A stretch of 64,000 nucleotides of DNA from Anisodus tanguticus (GCA_034509755.1 CM067544.1:16487001-16551000), one strand, 5' to 3'; shown: positions 1-11,950, numbered from the stretch's first letter. The notes: generated from the letters alone by a model not told the origin. A program made the numbers and translations.

Positions 1-1000
1 AAATGGAGGCAGCAGTGGTGGGGACAGGGGCAGTGTCCACTGCCGAAACAGATGGCAGCGGTATTGTCCTTTACCGGAGACACATCGATTGGAGTAGAGG
101 AGACATAGGAGACTCATCGAGAAATGTGTAATCCGTTGTTTGGAATTTTCGAAGGTTTGAAAAAGGAAAGGTTGTCTCATTAAAGGTGACGTGACGGGAG
201 ACGATGATTTTGCGAGTGGCAATGCCATAGCACAAGTAGCCCCGATGATTAGGAAATAGACCAAGAAAGACACATGGCAGAGTGCGAGGGGCAAATTTAT
301 GAGGTGCAGTGGAGGCTATGTTGGGGTAGCATAAGCATCCAAAAATACGTAGGTGATCGTATGATGGTAGCCTACTATATAAGATTTTGGTAGGGGTCTT
401 GTTTTAGCGTGTGCTAGTTGGTAAAATATTAAGAAGGGATTCTACCATTTTGATAGCATAGACCCAAAAAGGTGGTGGTAGGCAGGCATGAAACAGAAGT
501 GTGCGGACCATGTTATTGATGGTACGTATAATTCTTTCAGCCTTCCGTTTTGGGAAGAAGTATAGGGACAAGAAAAATAGAAAACCATGCCTTGTTTAGA
601 ACAGAAATTATGAAAGGCCGAGTTATTAAATTCATGTCCATTATCACATTGGAATGATTTGATAGATTTTTCAAATTGAGTTTTAATGAATTTTTGAAAC
701 TCGAGGAATTTTGCAAAAACTTCAGATTTGAATTTCAGTGGGTAAATTCAGACAAAATGTGAAAAATCATCCAAGAATACTAGATAGAATTTATGACCCA
801 AAGAGCTAACAATCGGAGATGTCCACAAATCAGCATGAACAATATCAAAGGGAGAAAAAGTAACATTGTTTGATGTCATAATGGAAGACAAGTATGTTTG
901 CCTAGTGGACAAGAAAAACAGTGGTGGGCAATTTTCCCATATTACATTAAATACGCTTAGAAGTCCTACGAAAAGTAAAAACGGGGTCTCCGGGGTGTCC
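1..1000 (-). pseudogene. Copia-1 integrase, frame-shifted
   Basis: The minus strand encodes integrase core pieces: FDIVHADLWTSP and YLVFLDDFSHF (first catalytic Asp region, positions 748-870), then QCDNGHEFNN (second Asp region, about 630-655), then SCPYTSSQNG and post-integrase text such as HHTITYVFLDAYATPT. The pieces lie in different frames with a few base changes, so no continuous product is possible. Order and spacing match a Copia DDE integrase followed by its C-terminal GKGY-type region. Confidence 0.8.
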
Positions 1001-2422
1001 GAGTCTGTTGTGCCAAGTTGAGGGAGAGATCGCCGCAAGGGATAGAGGTGATTGCAGTCTGACAGCGGAAGATTGAGTGAATGGGTAGAGATCTCCCACA
1101 CTATTGCAGCGTGTAAGAATTTTCCCCGTATTGAGTTCCTTCACAGAAAAACCAAAAGGGTCAAATTCGACCGACACAGAATTATTGCTAGTGAATTTTC
1201 TAACAGAGATTAAGTTTTTAATGATGTTAGGTGTGTATAGGACGTGTTTTAGGGAGAAAGGCGGGTGTGGATGTTTGGTGTGTGTGTTACCGTAACCTTC
1301 AATTAGAATGCGATGACCATTGCCGACGGTAATAAATTGAGGACACTTTAACCGACGTAGTTGAGATAGGTTACTTGACGACCGGGTGAGGTGAGATGTG
1401 GCTCCGGTGTCCAAGTACCAAATGTCGTCGAGCTGTTGAAGGTTTACGGTGGTGTATGCCTGGCCTAAATCAGTCGGGGCCAGGCTGTTTGGGTGTTGTT
1501 GTTGTTGTTGCTGCTGGAACGCAACCAGGTGGGCCTGCGATGTGCCGGTGGGCTGCTCGGTGGTGAGGGCGAGGCCCAAGAGGCCGATCGACCAATCTTT
1601 GCTTTGGAACTTGGCCCTGCGCAATCGGGTATGGGCTTGTAGGCAAGGCCTAGTTCTGCTGGTTGGGCCACCCTGGCTGCTGTCCAGCCCACTGGAAATT
1701 CGCAGGTTGCGGGACTGGCTGCTGTCCAGTCCACTGGTTGCGTTGGCCCTTGCCGCGACCCTTCCTTTATTGTTGCGACCTCCGCCACTTTGCTGCTGCT
1801 GTTGCTGCTGGACATGCGGTGGTGGCGGGGTAGTGTTGGTTGCCGGTGGTGCCATCCCATCAACGGCTAACGCCTTTTGATTATGTTCCTCTTGTTTGGC
1901 ATGTCGGGTTTCTTTCAACAATAATTGTGACTGTGCCTTGGTGAAACTTGGTAGTGGGTCGTCCTGTTGAATCATTGTTGCAAGTGTATCGTATTCATCT
2001 TTCGGTAAACCCGCAACTAATTGGAGTACCATCTTGGTTTCAGAAACATAATTCCCGACGTTGGATAGTTGGTCGGCTATGAGTTTCAGTTGTTTGCAAT
2101 ATTCGGACATATTGTTGAAATTCTCGAGACGCGTATTGTTGAATTGCTCCTCCAAATACACTGCACGAGTATTTTTATTGTCCTGAAAAAATTCTTCCAA
2201 CTGCACCCAAAGGTCACGTGCCGTAGCACCTGTTTTCATGATGGTACACAATAAGTCTTTGGAGATGGTGCCGTATATCCATTGTTTGACGATGGCGTCA
2301 AGGCGGCGCCATGTTGGTGGGACGAGGAACAGAGTCATCAATGTGGTCGAGCACGTTGTACGCACATGCATAAATATAGAACAGTTCTGTCCACATGAAA
2401 TATTGACAGTCTTCTTGATCAA
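947..2422 (-). pseudogene. Copia-1 gag-protease-pre-integrase reading frame
   Basis: A 491-codon frame. Residues about 20-190 are a UBN2-type Copia gag (DNKNTRAVYLEEQFNN, LQLVAGLPKDEY). A Gln/Pro-rich low-complexity stretch with CAG-type runs (QQQQQQQ, positions about 1495-1520 and 1795-1815) follows. The protease motif is WYLDTGATSHL, with an intact catalytic Asp. The C-terminus carries the WHNRLGHPG of the gag-pre-integrase HHCC finger and then leaves frame. Gag proper begins further upstream, near 2547 (MSSPKNFGSS), in another frame, so at least one frameshift separates the start from this body. A CCHC knuckle was not clearly seen. Confidence 0.85.
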
Positions 2423-2653
2423 GAATTATAGGAATAGAGTTCTTGATGTTTGTAACGGCGAAAGCCGGGTGAAAAGAAGACGATGAACGTTGAGAGGGGT
2501 TGTCAAAAGTGCCAGTGGAGGAACCGAAATTTTTGGGGGAAGACATGGTGCCTTGGTGTTGTTTTCGGCCGAGGGAAAGGGACAGAAAAAAATCTGTTTT
2601 GGCCGAGAAAGAGAAAGAGAAAGAGAATGGAGAAGAGTAGGGTTTAGGTTTTA

Positions 2654-2667
2654 GGCTCTTGATACCA
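2654..2667 (-). other. Primer-binding site of Copia-1
   Basis: The minus strand reads TGGTATCAAGAGCC directly after the LTR. This matches the 3' end of plant initiator Met-tRNA (TGGTATCAGAGC type) with one extra A, the usual Copia priming site. Confidence 0.75.
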
Positions 2668-2873
2668 TGAAAGATAGAATAATTTCCCTTAGGGATTCCT
2701 TTCATTATTCACAATATATATAGATGTACAAAGGTTGATTCCTAATATGGTACGAATTCTAACTTACCTTACAAAGGTTGATTCGTAATACAATTAGAAT
2801 CCTGAGTTACCTTAAATATACATCTATCATAATTACAAAATATACGGAGAATATTCGCTAATAGATAGTAACA
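2668..2873 (-). repeat. 5' LTR of Copia-1 (about 206 bp)
   Basis: On the minus strand it starts TGTTACTATC and ends CTATCTTTCA, giving TG...CA termini with short inverted ends. It abuts a Met-tRNA-type primer-binding site. The outer boundary was inferred from the TG dinucleotide and the imperfect inverted end; the second LTR lies outside the window. Confidence 0.7.
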
Positions 2874-3013
2874 GTTTCTTATTTAAAGAGACACATAATG
2901 TGTACGTCATTATTAATGAATGTTAATATATGAACTAGATATCACAACACACAAAGATCAAAAACAAAACTCGTTGATGTTTAGGTACTAGAAATGCAAA
3001 TATTCCTATATTT

Positions 3014-3335
3014 TACTCCATCATTCTCATAAAAAGTGTCACCTTATCAAAAAACACATATATTAAGAAACCATTAATGCAATGAAAAGTTTACCAAACT
3101 ACATCTATTTATTAAAAATAGATTACTTTTTCTTTTTGATTAAAGCATTCATGAATAGTAATCATTTAGTCTTGAATAGAGAACTTGTCAATAAATATTT
3201 TTTAAATAGAGAGTTTGTCCGTTTTTATCTAAAGATATATAGGAAAAAAGTAACCAATTTATATATTGAATTCCAACACTTAGTTTGGGACAATTTTCTT
3301 TTGCTAAGGGTCACTTATTATGGGACGGGAGAGTA
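3014..3335. mobile_element. Stowaway-like MITE
   Basis: The left end reads TACTCCATCATTCTCATAAA and the right end is the imperfect inverse (GGGTCACTTATTATGGGACG then GGAGAGTA). These ends match the CTCCCTCCGTCCCATAATAAGTG type of plant Tc1/mariner-derived MITE with a TA target. The interior is AT-rich with no coding capacity. Ends are approximate. Confidence 0.65.
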
Positions 3336-3780
3336 GGTGTTTGTGAGGAAATAAGTTCTTTCTTTTTAAAAAAAAACAAAAAATGGAGGGGATTTAAAAA
3401 ATAATAAATCATAATTTGCGGAAGTTATCGGATTTGTTTGAATTATTGTAATATTTTAAAGATTTATAAATCTTTTGGAAGTGAAAAAAGAATCTCAAAT
3501 CACTTCTTCATCAGAAAGTTTATTTTTTTGATGAAAAAACTTGTTAAAGAAACTTAAACAAAACCGTTCTTGAAAATAATTTTCAAAAACTTGAAAAAAC
3601 TTTTGTCAAACAAATCGCCTCCCAAATTTTCTGTCTTATCACCTTTTTCTTTTGGAGAGTCCTTTCTAAACGTGAACCTCTGATACAAAGGACACCCCTT
3701 CACTTCAAGTGGTACAAATGCATTTATTTCTAATTTTCTCCATTCTAGGAGTAAATTGCAAGTTACCCTCGAAAAGTATC
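3336..3780. other. AT-rich non-coding DNA
   Basis: Contains A- and T-rich runs and no reading frame, RNA gene or repeat that I can support. Confidence 0.5.
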
Positions 3781-4025
3781 TAATCCCTCCATTTCAATTA
3801 AAATGGACATATTTAGCTGGGCAGATTTTTTTCAGAAAGATTTTAGAACATATGATCAAAATTCTTAAACATACTAGTATAATATTTATGTGACTATAAA
3901 AGTTTCTTATTAAACAATAAAATGAAAAGTTTATATTAAATTATACTAAAATTTAAAAAGATATTATTCATTTTTAAACGGATTAAAAAGAAAATAAGTA
4001 CACATAAATTGAAACAGAGTGGATA
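3781..4025. mobile_element. Stowaway-like MITE
   Basis: The left end TAATCCCTCCATTTCAATTA and the right end (CATAAATTGAAACAGAGTGG then ATA) are imperfect inverted repeats with TA at both edges. The 245-bp AT-rich interior has no gene. It lies 173 bp left of element A. Confidence 0.65.
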
Positions 4026-4198
4026 CGATGTATTATCAAATATCAACTTACCCTTCTCAAGGAATTCAGTATGCACTTAGCTCCTTTGCTTCAAATTTCT
4101 GGCCAATTAAGAGGTTTACTACTCATATTTTACCGTACATGGTTACCGTATAATCGTCCATTGCGTATAAGTATTTTCCAAAATAGACATGTTTTAAT

Positions 4199-5333
4199 TA
4201 TTGGTTACTATTGTAAAGCAGTACGGGAAGTAAATAAATATTACAAGTGTTCGAAAGGATAAACAAATAGTCAATCTTCAGAACTGCCGCAAAGTTGTTG
4301 GCTCTTGAATCTTGATAACCTGAAATCAAGAAACACTAAATCTGGATGGTTACAACTGTGTGTTGAGTCGAGTGATTGCACTCTGTCCTTAAGACAAGAT
4401 TGCCCCGTATATATGCTTTTACGTTAGTGGGCAATAGTCTCCCAAGATAAAACAACACTTTAATCTCAACACTACAAAGCAAATAGGTTGAGTCTGACGA
4501 AGAAAACAAATATGAATCGACTTCCTGAAGAAATGGAAAAAGAAGGAAGAGTTTCTGTTTTTGTCCAACGTTTCGGACTGACTTTCTCTTCTGTTTTGTC
4601 TCTGTGTATATAATGTGTCTCTGTTGTATATATCTTGTGTATATGTGTGTGTTTGCTCACTGTTAGTGCACTGTTTTTCGTGACTGAAAATGTGCAACAT
4701 AATTGAGCCAAAAGGCATCAATATATAGCATGGAGGAGGGACTCCTCAACTGCCACAAACAAGGATGTTAAAGGCATTAGTGAGGGTTGTTAATGGCCAT
4801 TTAATGGCTGGTTAATGCTCCAAAAATAGCCCAAATGGTAGGCAGAAAGTTTCTGCCTTCCGTTTTTCCCAAAATCAGCTTTCCAGAAACTCTAGGGACC
4901 AAACTATAAATATTAAGCAATTTGGGGTCCAAAAATATAATATCAGAAAGTCCCCTAAGCCCGGACGGGCGGGCGGCGGCGGCGCGCGCGTGGGCTTAGC
5001 CTTGAACCCAAGCACATCTAGGTCATCCCTCCTTTAAACACATGGGATACCCAAACTCTTTACCACTTTAGAGACTTATAAAGAGAGCAATTCTTCTTTT
5101 TCCCACCGATGTGGTAGATTTGTCCCACACCATATTTCCATGCCTCAAACACTGTGGACCAATATCTCTTTCATTTCTCAACGAAATTTGACGATTCTTG
5201 GCCCTACGGTCATCTACTCACTTAGTAGATTATGCATGTGAGAAGAGACAAAGCCTCCAACATGCGGAACACTAGTGTTTAATTCAATAAATATGGGTGG
5301 ACGCACCTCCCCGTCAAAGGCAAATTTCCAACA
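4199..5333 (-). repeat. 3' LTR of element A
   Basis: 1135 bp and clearly homologous to 8701-9876 along its length, with scattered substitutions and small indels. It lacks about 40 bp seen in the 5' LTR around 9290 and 9577. Its outer terminus reads TA instead of TG on the plus strand, a single decay change. The TATA-like motif is near 4721-4728. Confidence 0.85.
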
Positions 5334-6149
5334 ATCCCCTCTATGAAAGAGAGATTTTGGCGCACGCACAAGGTGTCTACTTTCAGCAATCTTTCAGAGA
5401 AAAGATATTGCATCAAGAGAGGTAGCTTCCGCTTTGAACCTTCCCTAGTTGAATACCACCGGACTTTACTTACTGCGTGGTGAATGTGATGTCTTGAACC
5501 GTCAATGTTTAGTGTAAGCCAAGACAGTGATACCAACACAATAACTCTCCTTATTCGATTCCATTCTTATGGTTTTGTCCGTTGTGGCCGTGGACACACT
5601 TGGATTCTTAAGTGTGTTCATTTGAGGCGGCCTTCCTCGCACTTAAATAGGTGATCTCCTACAAGGTAACTTGCTATACCCCACTTCACAAGTGTTAGGA
5701 ATCATTAAAAGTTTTCCCAACCTTAACCTCAACCGTTTGAGGATCGTTTAAAAGTTTGGAAGCTTAACCTTTACCCACCATGCAGGTAGCACTTTAATGT
5801 CTATCGCGGGAACAACTTTGGATTCATGTTTCCGTACAGAAATCATCATCCGAAGTGCTTCTTGCTTCCACCGAAGCGCTCAACTGAACCTTTTGCAGCT
5901 TAGTTTTCCCATTGAACCAAATTCTTGGGATCTCTAATCAGTATGGTTGGGTTACCACCGCAAAGGTTCATATTGTTTGGGTTTTAAGCTCATTCCCCTA
6001 GACATGCAGAACACTTGATCTTCGGGTAGTCCAGCTATATCATTTGATTAGTAATCAAGGAAGTGACACCCGTGATGATCAACTGTCATACGGTCTTATG
6101 TCTCCGACAAATCCTGACAGATATGTCCAGATGTCGTCATCTGTGTCCT

Positions 6150-7310
6150 TTCTGTAGCCGACCGGCTAGCCACAGTGTATAACTGTTGAAGGCACGGGTT
6201 TCTCCCAATAAGGGACGTCCTCTAAGGAGTCATGAAGTTACTCAACTTCTTTCATACTTTGTATAAAGCGATAAACTCCGATCCCATCATGAATCGGTCG
6301 ATGCAAGTTTGCTTAGAGGATTTTCCAAGACCCACCATACACATTTACTTGTGGCTTTGGTGTTCTTCAAATCTGATGTCCAGTTTGCATCACTGTGTTC
6401 TTTCAGAACTGCTGGACATCCAGAATACCATGATCCGTATATAAGCGAGTATTTCAGATATCGTCATATCCGACTTAACGCCTTTTCCAGAATCACTTAT
6501 TAAAATCATCAGTGAATCTTAGTTCAACTTATCTGTTTTGTAGGCCGATACCAGGTCGGTTGTAGTATGTACAATACATTGAACTACACGTGACCTGTGC
6601 ATATCGCTCCTTGTCTATGGGTGCACCATGATTTCAATCAGTTATATGATTCATATCCATTGGTGGCTTCAACGAGACTATCAACTATCTCACAACTGAG
6701 TTTGAAGTTAGATCAGTCTGTTAGATGTCTTAGAAATCCAATTCCTAAGATGTTATCTGTGATACCTATATCTTTCATATCGAGACTTTGTTTCAATATG
6801 ACTTCCATTCTCAGACTGTTGGTTTTCCAACTATTGGCTGTCTAACTTCAGAGTCAATGTTTTTGTGGTCAGATTCATTGTTTCTATTTTATCTGAGACT
6901 TTCAGGACCAAAATGTAAACATTTCAGGGACCAAAATGAAAGTTCAGGAAGAAGCCCAACAGTCCAGCAAACCAACTCTGATTCTCCCCTTCCAACTCTC
7001 CGGTTAGGAAGACTGTTTCAACATCCATGCCACGCAAGACTGCAATGGCCCTGGATGTTAAACTACTCACAGGGGAGCATATTTTACAACCCAAATGTTC
7101 TTTTCCCGGAGGAAGATAAACCATTACACAAGTATGGTTCTATATGATGGAATCTATTTCTCTCTTTGTAGCTTGTTTCCAAAGCAGCACTTTTGGAGAT
7201 GACAATTATTTGTTAATTGTCCATGGTTCATTCTCAACCATACAAGTTAGAAGGACTGGAACAAGTCTTTGTCCCCTTATTTGCTCCGTCTCGGTTCAAC
7301 ATCTACAATC
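6150..7310 (-). pseudogene. Copia RT-start and RNase H relics in element A
   Basis: The minus strand shows RRSKEGDKDLFQSF (post-integrase), EIDSII.NHT and LPPGKEHLGCK (start of Copia RT), then DVETVFLTGELEGE, corresponding to the RT DVKTAFLNGEL motif. The palm with the YVDD box is missing. Further on, HSDANWTSDLKNTKATSKC and KQTCIDRFMMGSEFIALYK match the Copia RNase H segments. Stops and frame changes are frequent. The collinear order implies internal deletion of a once complete Copia, not chance similarity. Confidence 0.75.
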
Positions 7311-7624
7311 CCTGAGTACTGCAGATCTGGAATATTAAGTTCTGGATAGCCAGCAACTTTTGAGTCCTGTAGATACGGAACGTCTAGTTCCGAACAGTCA
7401 AGCCCTTGCGGGTTCTTGTTAACCTTGAGCAATTACTTCTTTTTCCTTTTCAAGAAAAGTTATCTTCAAAGAATTCAGCATTCTTTGACACCAAGAGGCG
7501 ATAAACACTACTGTTATTTGCAGATCTAGTGGTTATGCAATCTACAGTCTTAGGTACAACTTGACCTGTTTCGGTATTTCAACTTTTACCAAGTCACCCC
7601 ACATCACAACATTTGTATGTAAGA

Positions 7625-8110
7625 TTATTTCCATGTTTCACATGGAGAGTTATATTTATCCTTATGCGTATTTCTGTTGAGAATCGCATTAGCGGTAAGG
7701 ATCCCCTTGCCCCACATGTTTTGGGCGTACGATTTTGCTCTTGGATAACACCGTTGGACTGAGGTGAGTAATGAGCAATCGTTTAATGAACGATGTTTCA
7801 CATTATCCCCCTCTATCACTACAAATTCCTCAATCCGTAGGCTTAGTTGATTTTCAACTTCTGCTTTGTAGCGCTTATCTGCTTCAACAACTTCATCTTT
7901 GCTTTTTGATAAACAAAGGATACAATACGTTGTACCATCATCAATGAAGGTCACAACGTACTTGTCTCCCCCCTCTATTTTGTATAAACTTCAAATCACC
8001 CAAGTAGGTGTGACTTAGTTCTAGAGGAGCGGTACTTCTTTCGCTATTCCTTTGATGGAATTTGGAAAGGTGATTTTGCCTCTTCGCCTACCTCACATTT
8101 ATTTTGAGGG
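7625..8110 (-). pseudogene. Copia integrase relic in element A
   Basis: The minus strand gives GKITFPNSIKGIAKE (end of the pre-integrase region), LGDLKF.Q..GGDKY, then VTFIDDGTTYCILCLSKSKD and EADKRYKAEVENQL of the integrase core with the first catalytic Asp. It ends with QNMWGKGILTANAILNRN, the downstream Copia integrase segment. The central part with the second Asp and the Glu is largely deleted. It needs frame changes and is non-functional. Confidence 0.8.
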
Positions 8111-8359
8111 TTTACGTCGACAGAAGGCAACAATCTGAATTTCGTTAGCTTTTGAATGATTTTCGATTTAACGTGTCTTAATCTATGATGGCATAGATAC
8201 ACGGATTACAAATATATCATTCATATGGCTACAGACATACTGTATCATTCTTAGTTATTACAGATCTGTTGGACTAGTCTCAAACCAGCTTGACCAACAA
8301 CGTCTCTTAAACCAAGTTTGGGACATGTATCACATCATCTTGACAAGGAAGAAAATAAT

Positions 8360-8668
8360 TTATCCCAATTTCGTATTCTGGCCCACTTCAGTCACTTCAT
8401 CGGACTGAGTGTCCATTTCCTCCTTACCATAATTCGGATCCTTTGTCTGGGACAGATATAGGCCTTCTGCTGCAAGATAAAACCACATCTTCAACCTTCT
8501 CCTCTTGTCCTTGTTGACATCCTCAACCTCTCGTGAGCGCTTGTTCCCACCATTCTTGGGAGCGGTGACACCATGAACACGTTGACCTTCGACAACATCA
8601 TCATCACTCTCTTCTACCAGAAAACCACAGCCATATCCAGATTTGGTCACACAACTTTTGACCGACAT
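8360..8668 (-). CDS. Leader ORF of element A, unknown product
   Basis: I do not recognise this product. From the ATG at 8668 (MSVKSCVTKSGYGCGF) the frame runs about 103 codons downstream of the 5' LTR, where Copia gag would be expected. The N-terminal third is followed by an acidic patch (EESDDDVVEG) and then a strongly basic stretch (KRSREVEDVNKDKRRRLK, roughly residues 41-58) that looks like a bipartite nuclear localisation signal. Element B has the same frame at 39942, closed by a stop after 45 codons. It could be a remnant of gag, a captured host exon, or chance; the match between two copies is the only support. Confidence 0.35.
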   Translation of the reverse strand: MSVKSCVTKSGYGCGFLVEESDDDVVEGQRVHGVTAPKNGGNKRSREVEDVNKDKRRRLKMWFYLAAEGLYLSQTKDPNYGKEEMDTQSDEVTEVGQNTKLG

Positions 8669-8700
8669 CTTTCGAACACTATTACAATCTTGTCTTAAAT

Positions 8701-9876
8701 TGTTGGTTACTATTGTAAAGCAGTACGGGAAGTAAATAAATATTACAAGTGTTCGAAAGGATAAACAAATAGTCAATCTTCAGAACTGCCACAACGTTGT
8801 TGGCTCTTGAATCTTGATAACCTGAAATCAAGAAACACTAAATGTGGATGGTTACAACTGTGTGTTGAGTCGAGTGATTGCACTCTGTCCTTAAGACAAG
8901 ATTGCCCCGTATATATGCTTTTACGTTAGTGGGCAATAGTCTCCCAAGATAAAACAACACTTTAATCTCAACACTACAAAGCAAATAGGTTGAGTCTGAC
9001 GAAGAAAACAAATATGAATCGACTTCCTGAAGAAATGGAAAAGGAAGGAAGAGTTTCTATTTTCGTCCAACGTTTCGGACTGACTTTCTCTTCTGTTTTG
9101 TCTCTGTGTATATAATATGTCTCTGTTGTGTATATCTTGTGTATATGTGTGTGTTTGCTCACTGTTAGTGCAATGTTTTTCTTGACTGAAAATGTGCAAC
9201 ATAATTGAGCCAAAAGGCATCAATATATAGCATGGAGGAGGGACTCCTCAACTGCCACAAACAAAGATGTTAATGGCATTAGTGAGGGCTATTAATGGCA
9301 TTAGAGAGGGCTGTTAATGGCCATTTAATGGCTGGTTAATGCTCCAAAAAATAGTCCAAACGGTAGGCAGAAAATTTCTGCCTTTCGTCTTTCCCAAAAT
9401 CAGCTTTCCAGAAACTCTAGGGACCAAACTATAAATATTAAGCAATTTGGGGTCCAAAAAGATAATATCAGAAAGTCCCCTGAGCCCGGACGGGCGGGCG
9501 GCGGCGGCGCACGTGGGGGCTTAGCCTTGAACCCAAGCACATCTAGGTCTTCCCTCCTTTAAACACATGGGATACCCCTTGGGGTCCCAAACCTTTTACC
9601 ACTTTAGAGACTTATAAAGAGAGCAATTCTTCCTTTTCCCACCGATGTGGTAGATTTGTCCCACACCATATTTCCATGCCTCAAACACCTTACTTCGTGG
9701 ACCAATATCTCTTTCATTTCTTAACGAAATTTGACGATTCTTGGCCCTACGATAATCTACTCACTTAGTAGATTATGCATGTGAGAAGAGACAAAGCCTC
9801 CAACATGCGGAACACTAGTGTTTAATTCATTAAATATGGGTGGACGCACCTTCCTGCCAAAGGCAAATTTCCAACA
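8701..9876 (-). repeat. 5' LTR of element A
   Basis: 1176 bp. On the minus strand it begins TGTTGGAAATTTGCC and ends AACCAACA. It includes a very GC-rich stretch near 9485-9520 (GGGCGGGCGGCGGCGGCGCA) and a TATA-like ATATATA near 9222-9229. It carries an apparent open frame also seen in the other LTR; I treat that frame as non-coding. Confidence 0.85.
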
Positions 9877-9881
9877 TTAAT

Positions 9882-11509
9882 TGTGTGTTTGTTTGCTTGG
9901 GCGGAAGACTGCATCCGATTCCCTTCTCTTTTTATTCTCAAATACTATGCACAGATGTCTAAGCTGTACCATCAATCGAAGGAGAAGCAATGGAAGTATT
10001 GAAGGTTGTTGCCTGTGGGTCGGACGGATACTATCCTTTCGACCGTAATTAGAGGTTTAGGATTTGAATTCTAAAAATAAAAAAAATCCGGCAGAAAGCA
10101 TTTTTCGCTTTAATGGGTTTTATATGGTGTAACTCTATATTAGTCAAGGTCCCAAAATCAAGGGTGAAGGTAGTATATAATATGTGGATTCGGTAGCACC
10201 TATTAGTTTTGATCTAAACCCTATATTTGTGTTAAAAATCACTATATATTTTTAAAATTTAAACCCAATTACTAACATTTGAAATTTTGTGCTAAAATTC
10301 AGAATACATGAGGTTCAAATTCTAGTTCAGCATTTTTGTAAAACGAGTATCAAATGCCAAAGGGGAACCAAAAAAACGAAAGTATAAACATAAAAATATT
10401 AAAAAAGAAAGGAAAAAGTAGAGGGAATGGTCTTTTGTTGGAATTGAACACACACCTTGCAACCATTAGACATTATACTCATTCCCTTTTTATAGTATTT
10501 TAAAATTTCTAGCTTACTTTGGCATATTTGTCTCATTTTAGCTTTTCCTCGAAATAGAAGCTTAGACTGGTGGAAGTTGTCCTTGTTAATAGTATTAATT
10601 TGTAATTGATATTTTTGTTGTACTATATATTAAACTTGTAAATCTCATTGAATAGTGAATACTACAACAACAACAAGTGCACAAAATTGTTGTTGAATGA
10701 CTCGAAACACCATGTCCTCTTTTTGTCTTTTTATTTTTGGAACTTGTGTAACTTAAGATAAAAAATTATTACTAGTATTAAAACAGTTGTATGTGATCAT
10801 TTTTGGGTAATGATGTAAGATGTCAACTTATTAATGTAGAGAAGAACACGCAGTTAGGAATTATACAGAGCATCGAACGCATAACGGCGAATCAAAGCAT
10901 TAGATAATTGCACTTATTGGTCGGCATAGTTTGTTTGTTAATTTTAATATGTAAGAACTCTCAATTTTTTAAGTTTTGATAAATAGAATCTTACCTCCTT
11001 TATAAGAATATGAATTTTCAGTTCAATTGGGGACAACTTATATGACCTACATATTATTCCTTATGACGTGAATTAAGCAATGGCTACTTGAGCTCGTTGG
11101 CGGATTCAACAATATGTTCATGGAATTTAATAAAAATCCACGTTTCTAGGTGATAGATTAATAAAACTCAGCGTCTCGAGGTGAAATTTTATAGATAAAC
11201 GCAAAATGAAGTATAAATGAGGTTAAATATACATTTCAAAACACTTTCTCTTTTCTCGTAGAACTCATAATGTATACATTTTGAACTCGATATTGTTTAT
11301 ACTGCCACGTTTGAGTTAGTTTATTCATTTATTTAGCTGTGCTTTGCATCAGTTATTTTTTTCATTGAGTGGTGTCAATACATTTCATGGTTGTTTGAGA
11401 TCTATTGGCTTTGCCACTCGCTTTGAAATTTCATAAATTGGTTGAGGATGGGAAATGAATGTACTGGATTGAGAAAGGATCAAGATTCATCATATGTATT
11501 ATGAAGGGA
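9882..11509. other. Non-coding AT-rich DNA
   Basis: No supported gene. There are scattered A/T runs, a CAACAACAACAAG tract near 10665 (SINE/LINE-tail-like), and short stretches resembling decayed repeats. I see no tRNA or conserved frame. Confidence 0.45.
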
Positions 11510-11950
11510 AATTCACACAAATGACCTCTTTCGGGATGGTCTTTAATTTTTGGCCTTTAAATTGGAAATCTTTAATTTTTGTCTTTCCCCTAAGAATCCT
11601 TGAGTTCTGGGTTCGAACTTTAACTTAGTCAAAAATTTTAAAAAAATCGCAAGATATAGTTTGGATTTCGCAAGGCATAGTTTGTCTTCACGCATAAAGC
11701 TAACTCTACCTTAAGACAGAGTTTGACTTATGCCTGAAGGCAAACACTGAAAGTTTGCATGCAAACTATGTCTTGCGAAATTCAAACGCTATCTTGTAAA
11801 TTCTTTTTTAATTTTTGACTAAGCGGGAGTTCGAACCTGATACCTCAGGCTATTTTCAGCCACTTTTTTAAGTGAATGACAAAATTAAAGACCAACAATT
11901 TGAGGGACAAAAATTAAAGACCGGTGCCTTTGAAGGTGATCCGCAAGAAA
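11510..11950. mobile_element. MITE-like element with long imperfect terminal inverted repeats
   Basis: The left end carries GACCTCTTTCGGGATGGTC and TCTTTAATTTTTGTCTTTCC; the right end carries the inverse (GGGACAAAAATTAAAGACCG, TTTGAAGGTGATC). Inside are smaller inverted motifs, for example GCAAGATATAGTTTG against CAAACTATGTCTTGC. A short direct copy of its left end (GCACAAATGACCTTTTCCTG) occurs at 12117-12136, so another truncated family member probably lies beside it. Confidence 0.5.

Larger units (their letters stand above)
1..2873 (-). mobile_element. Ty1/Copia retrotransposon, 5' part (Copia-1), cut by window edge
   Basis: Read on the minus strand, the order is LTR, primer-binding site, gag, protease, gag-pre-integrase and integrase, which is the Copia order. 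The element continues past base 1, so RT, RNase H and the 3' LTR are not visible and no target-site duplication can be checked. Gag to the pre-integrase finger is one long frame, but the integrase needs frame changes, so the copy is probably dead though fairly young. It resembles the Copia at 30170-34992 in gag and integrase wording. Confidence 0.9.
4199..9876 (-). mobile_element. Non-autonomous Copia-derived LTR element A (LARD-like)
   Basis: A 5.7-kb element in minus orientation flanked by a perfect 5-bp target duplication TTAAT (4194-4198 and 9877-9881). LTRs are 8701-9876 (5') and 4199-5333 (3'); a polypurine tract (AGAGGGGAT on the minus strand) sits just inside the 3' LTR. The 3.4-kb internal part holds collinear relics of Copia integrase, RT start and RNase H, but no full gag or RT. 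The sequence after the 5' LTR (ATTTAAGACAAGATTG) is not the usual Met-tRNA site. The same family recurs in reverse at 38571-45285. Mobility would depend on proteins from another Copia. Confidence 0.85.

Noticed and set aside
1449..1880. Plus-strand open frame rich in Cys and Trp
   Set aside because: It is the antisense of the gag low-complexity region (CAG/CTG runs) of Copia-1; no independent coding signal.
4419..4721. Minus-strand 100-codon frame repeated at 8921-9223
   Set aside because: Both lie in the two LTRs of element A, so conservation comes from LTR identity, not from selection on a protein.
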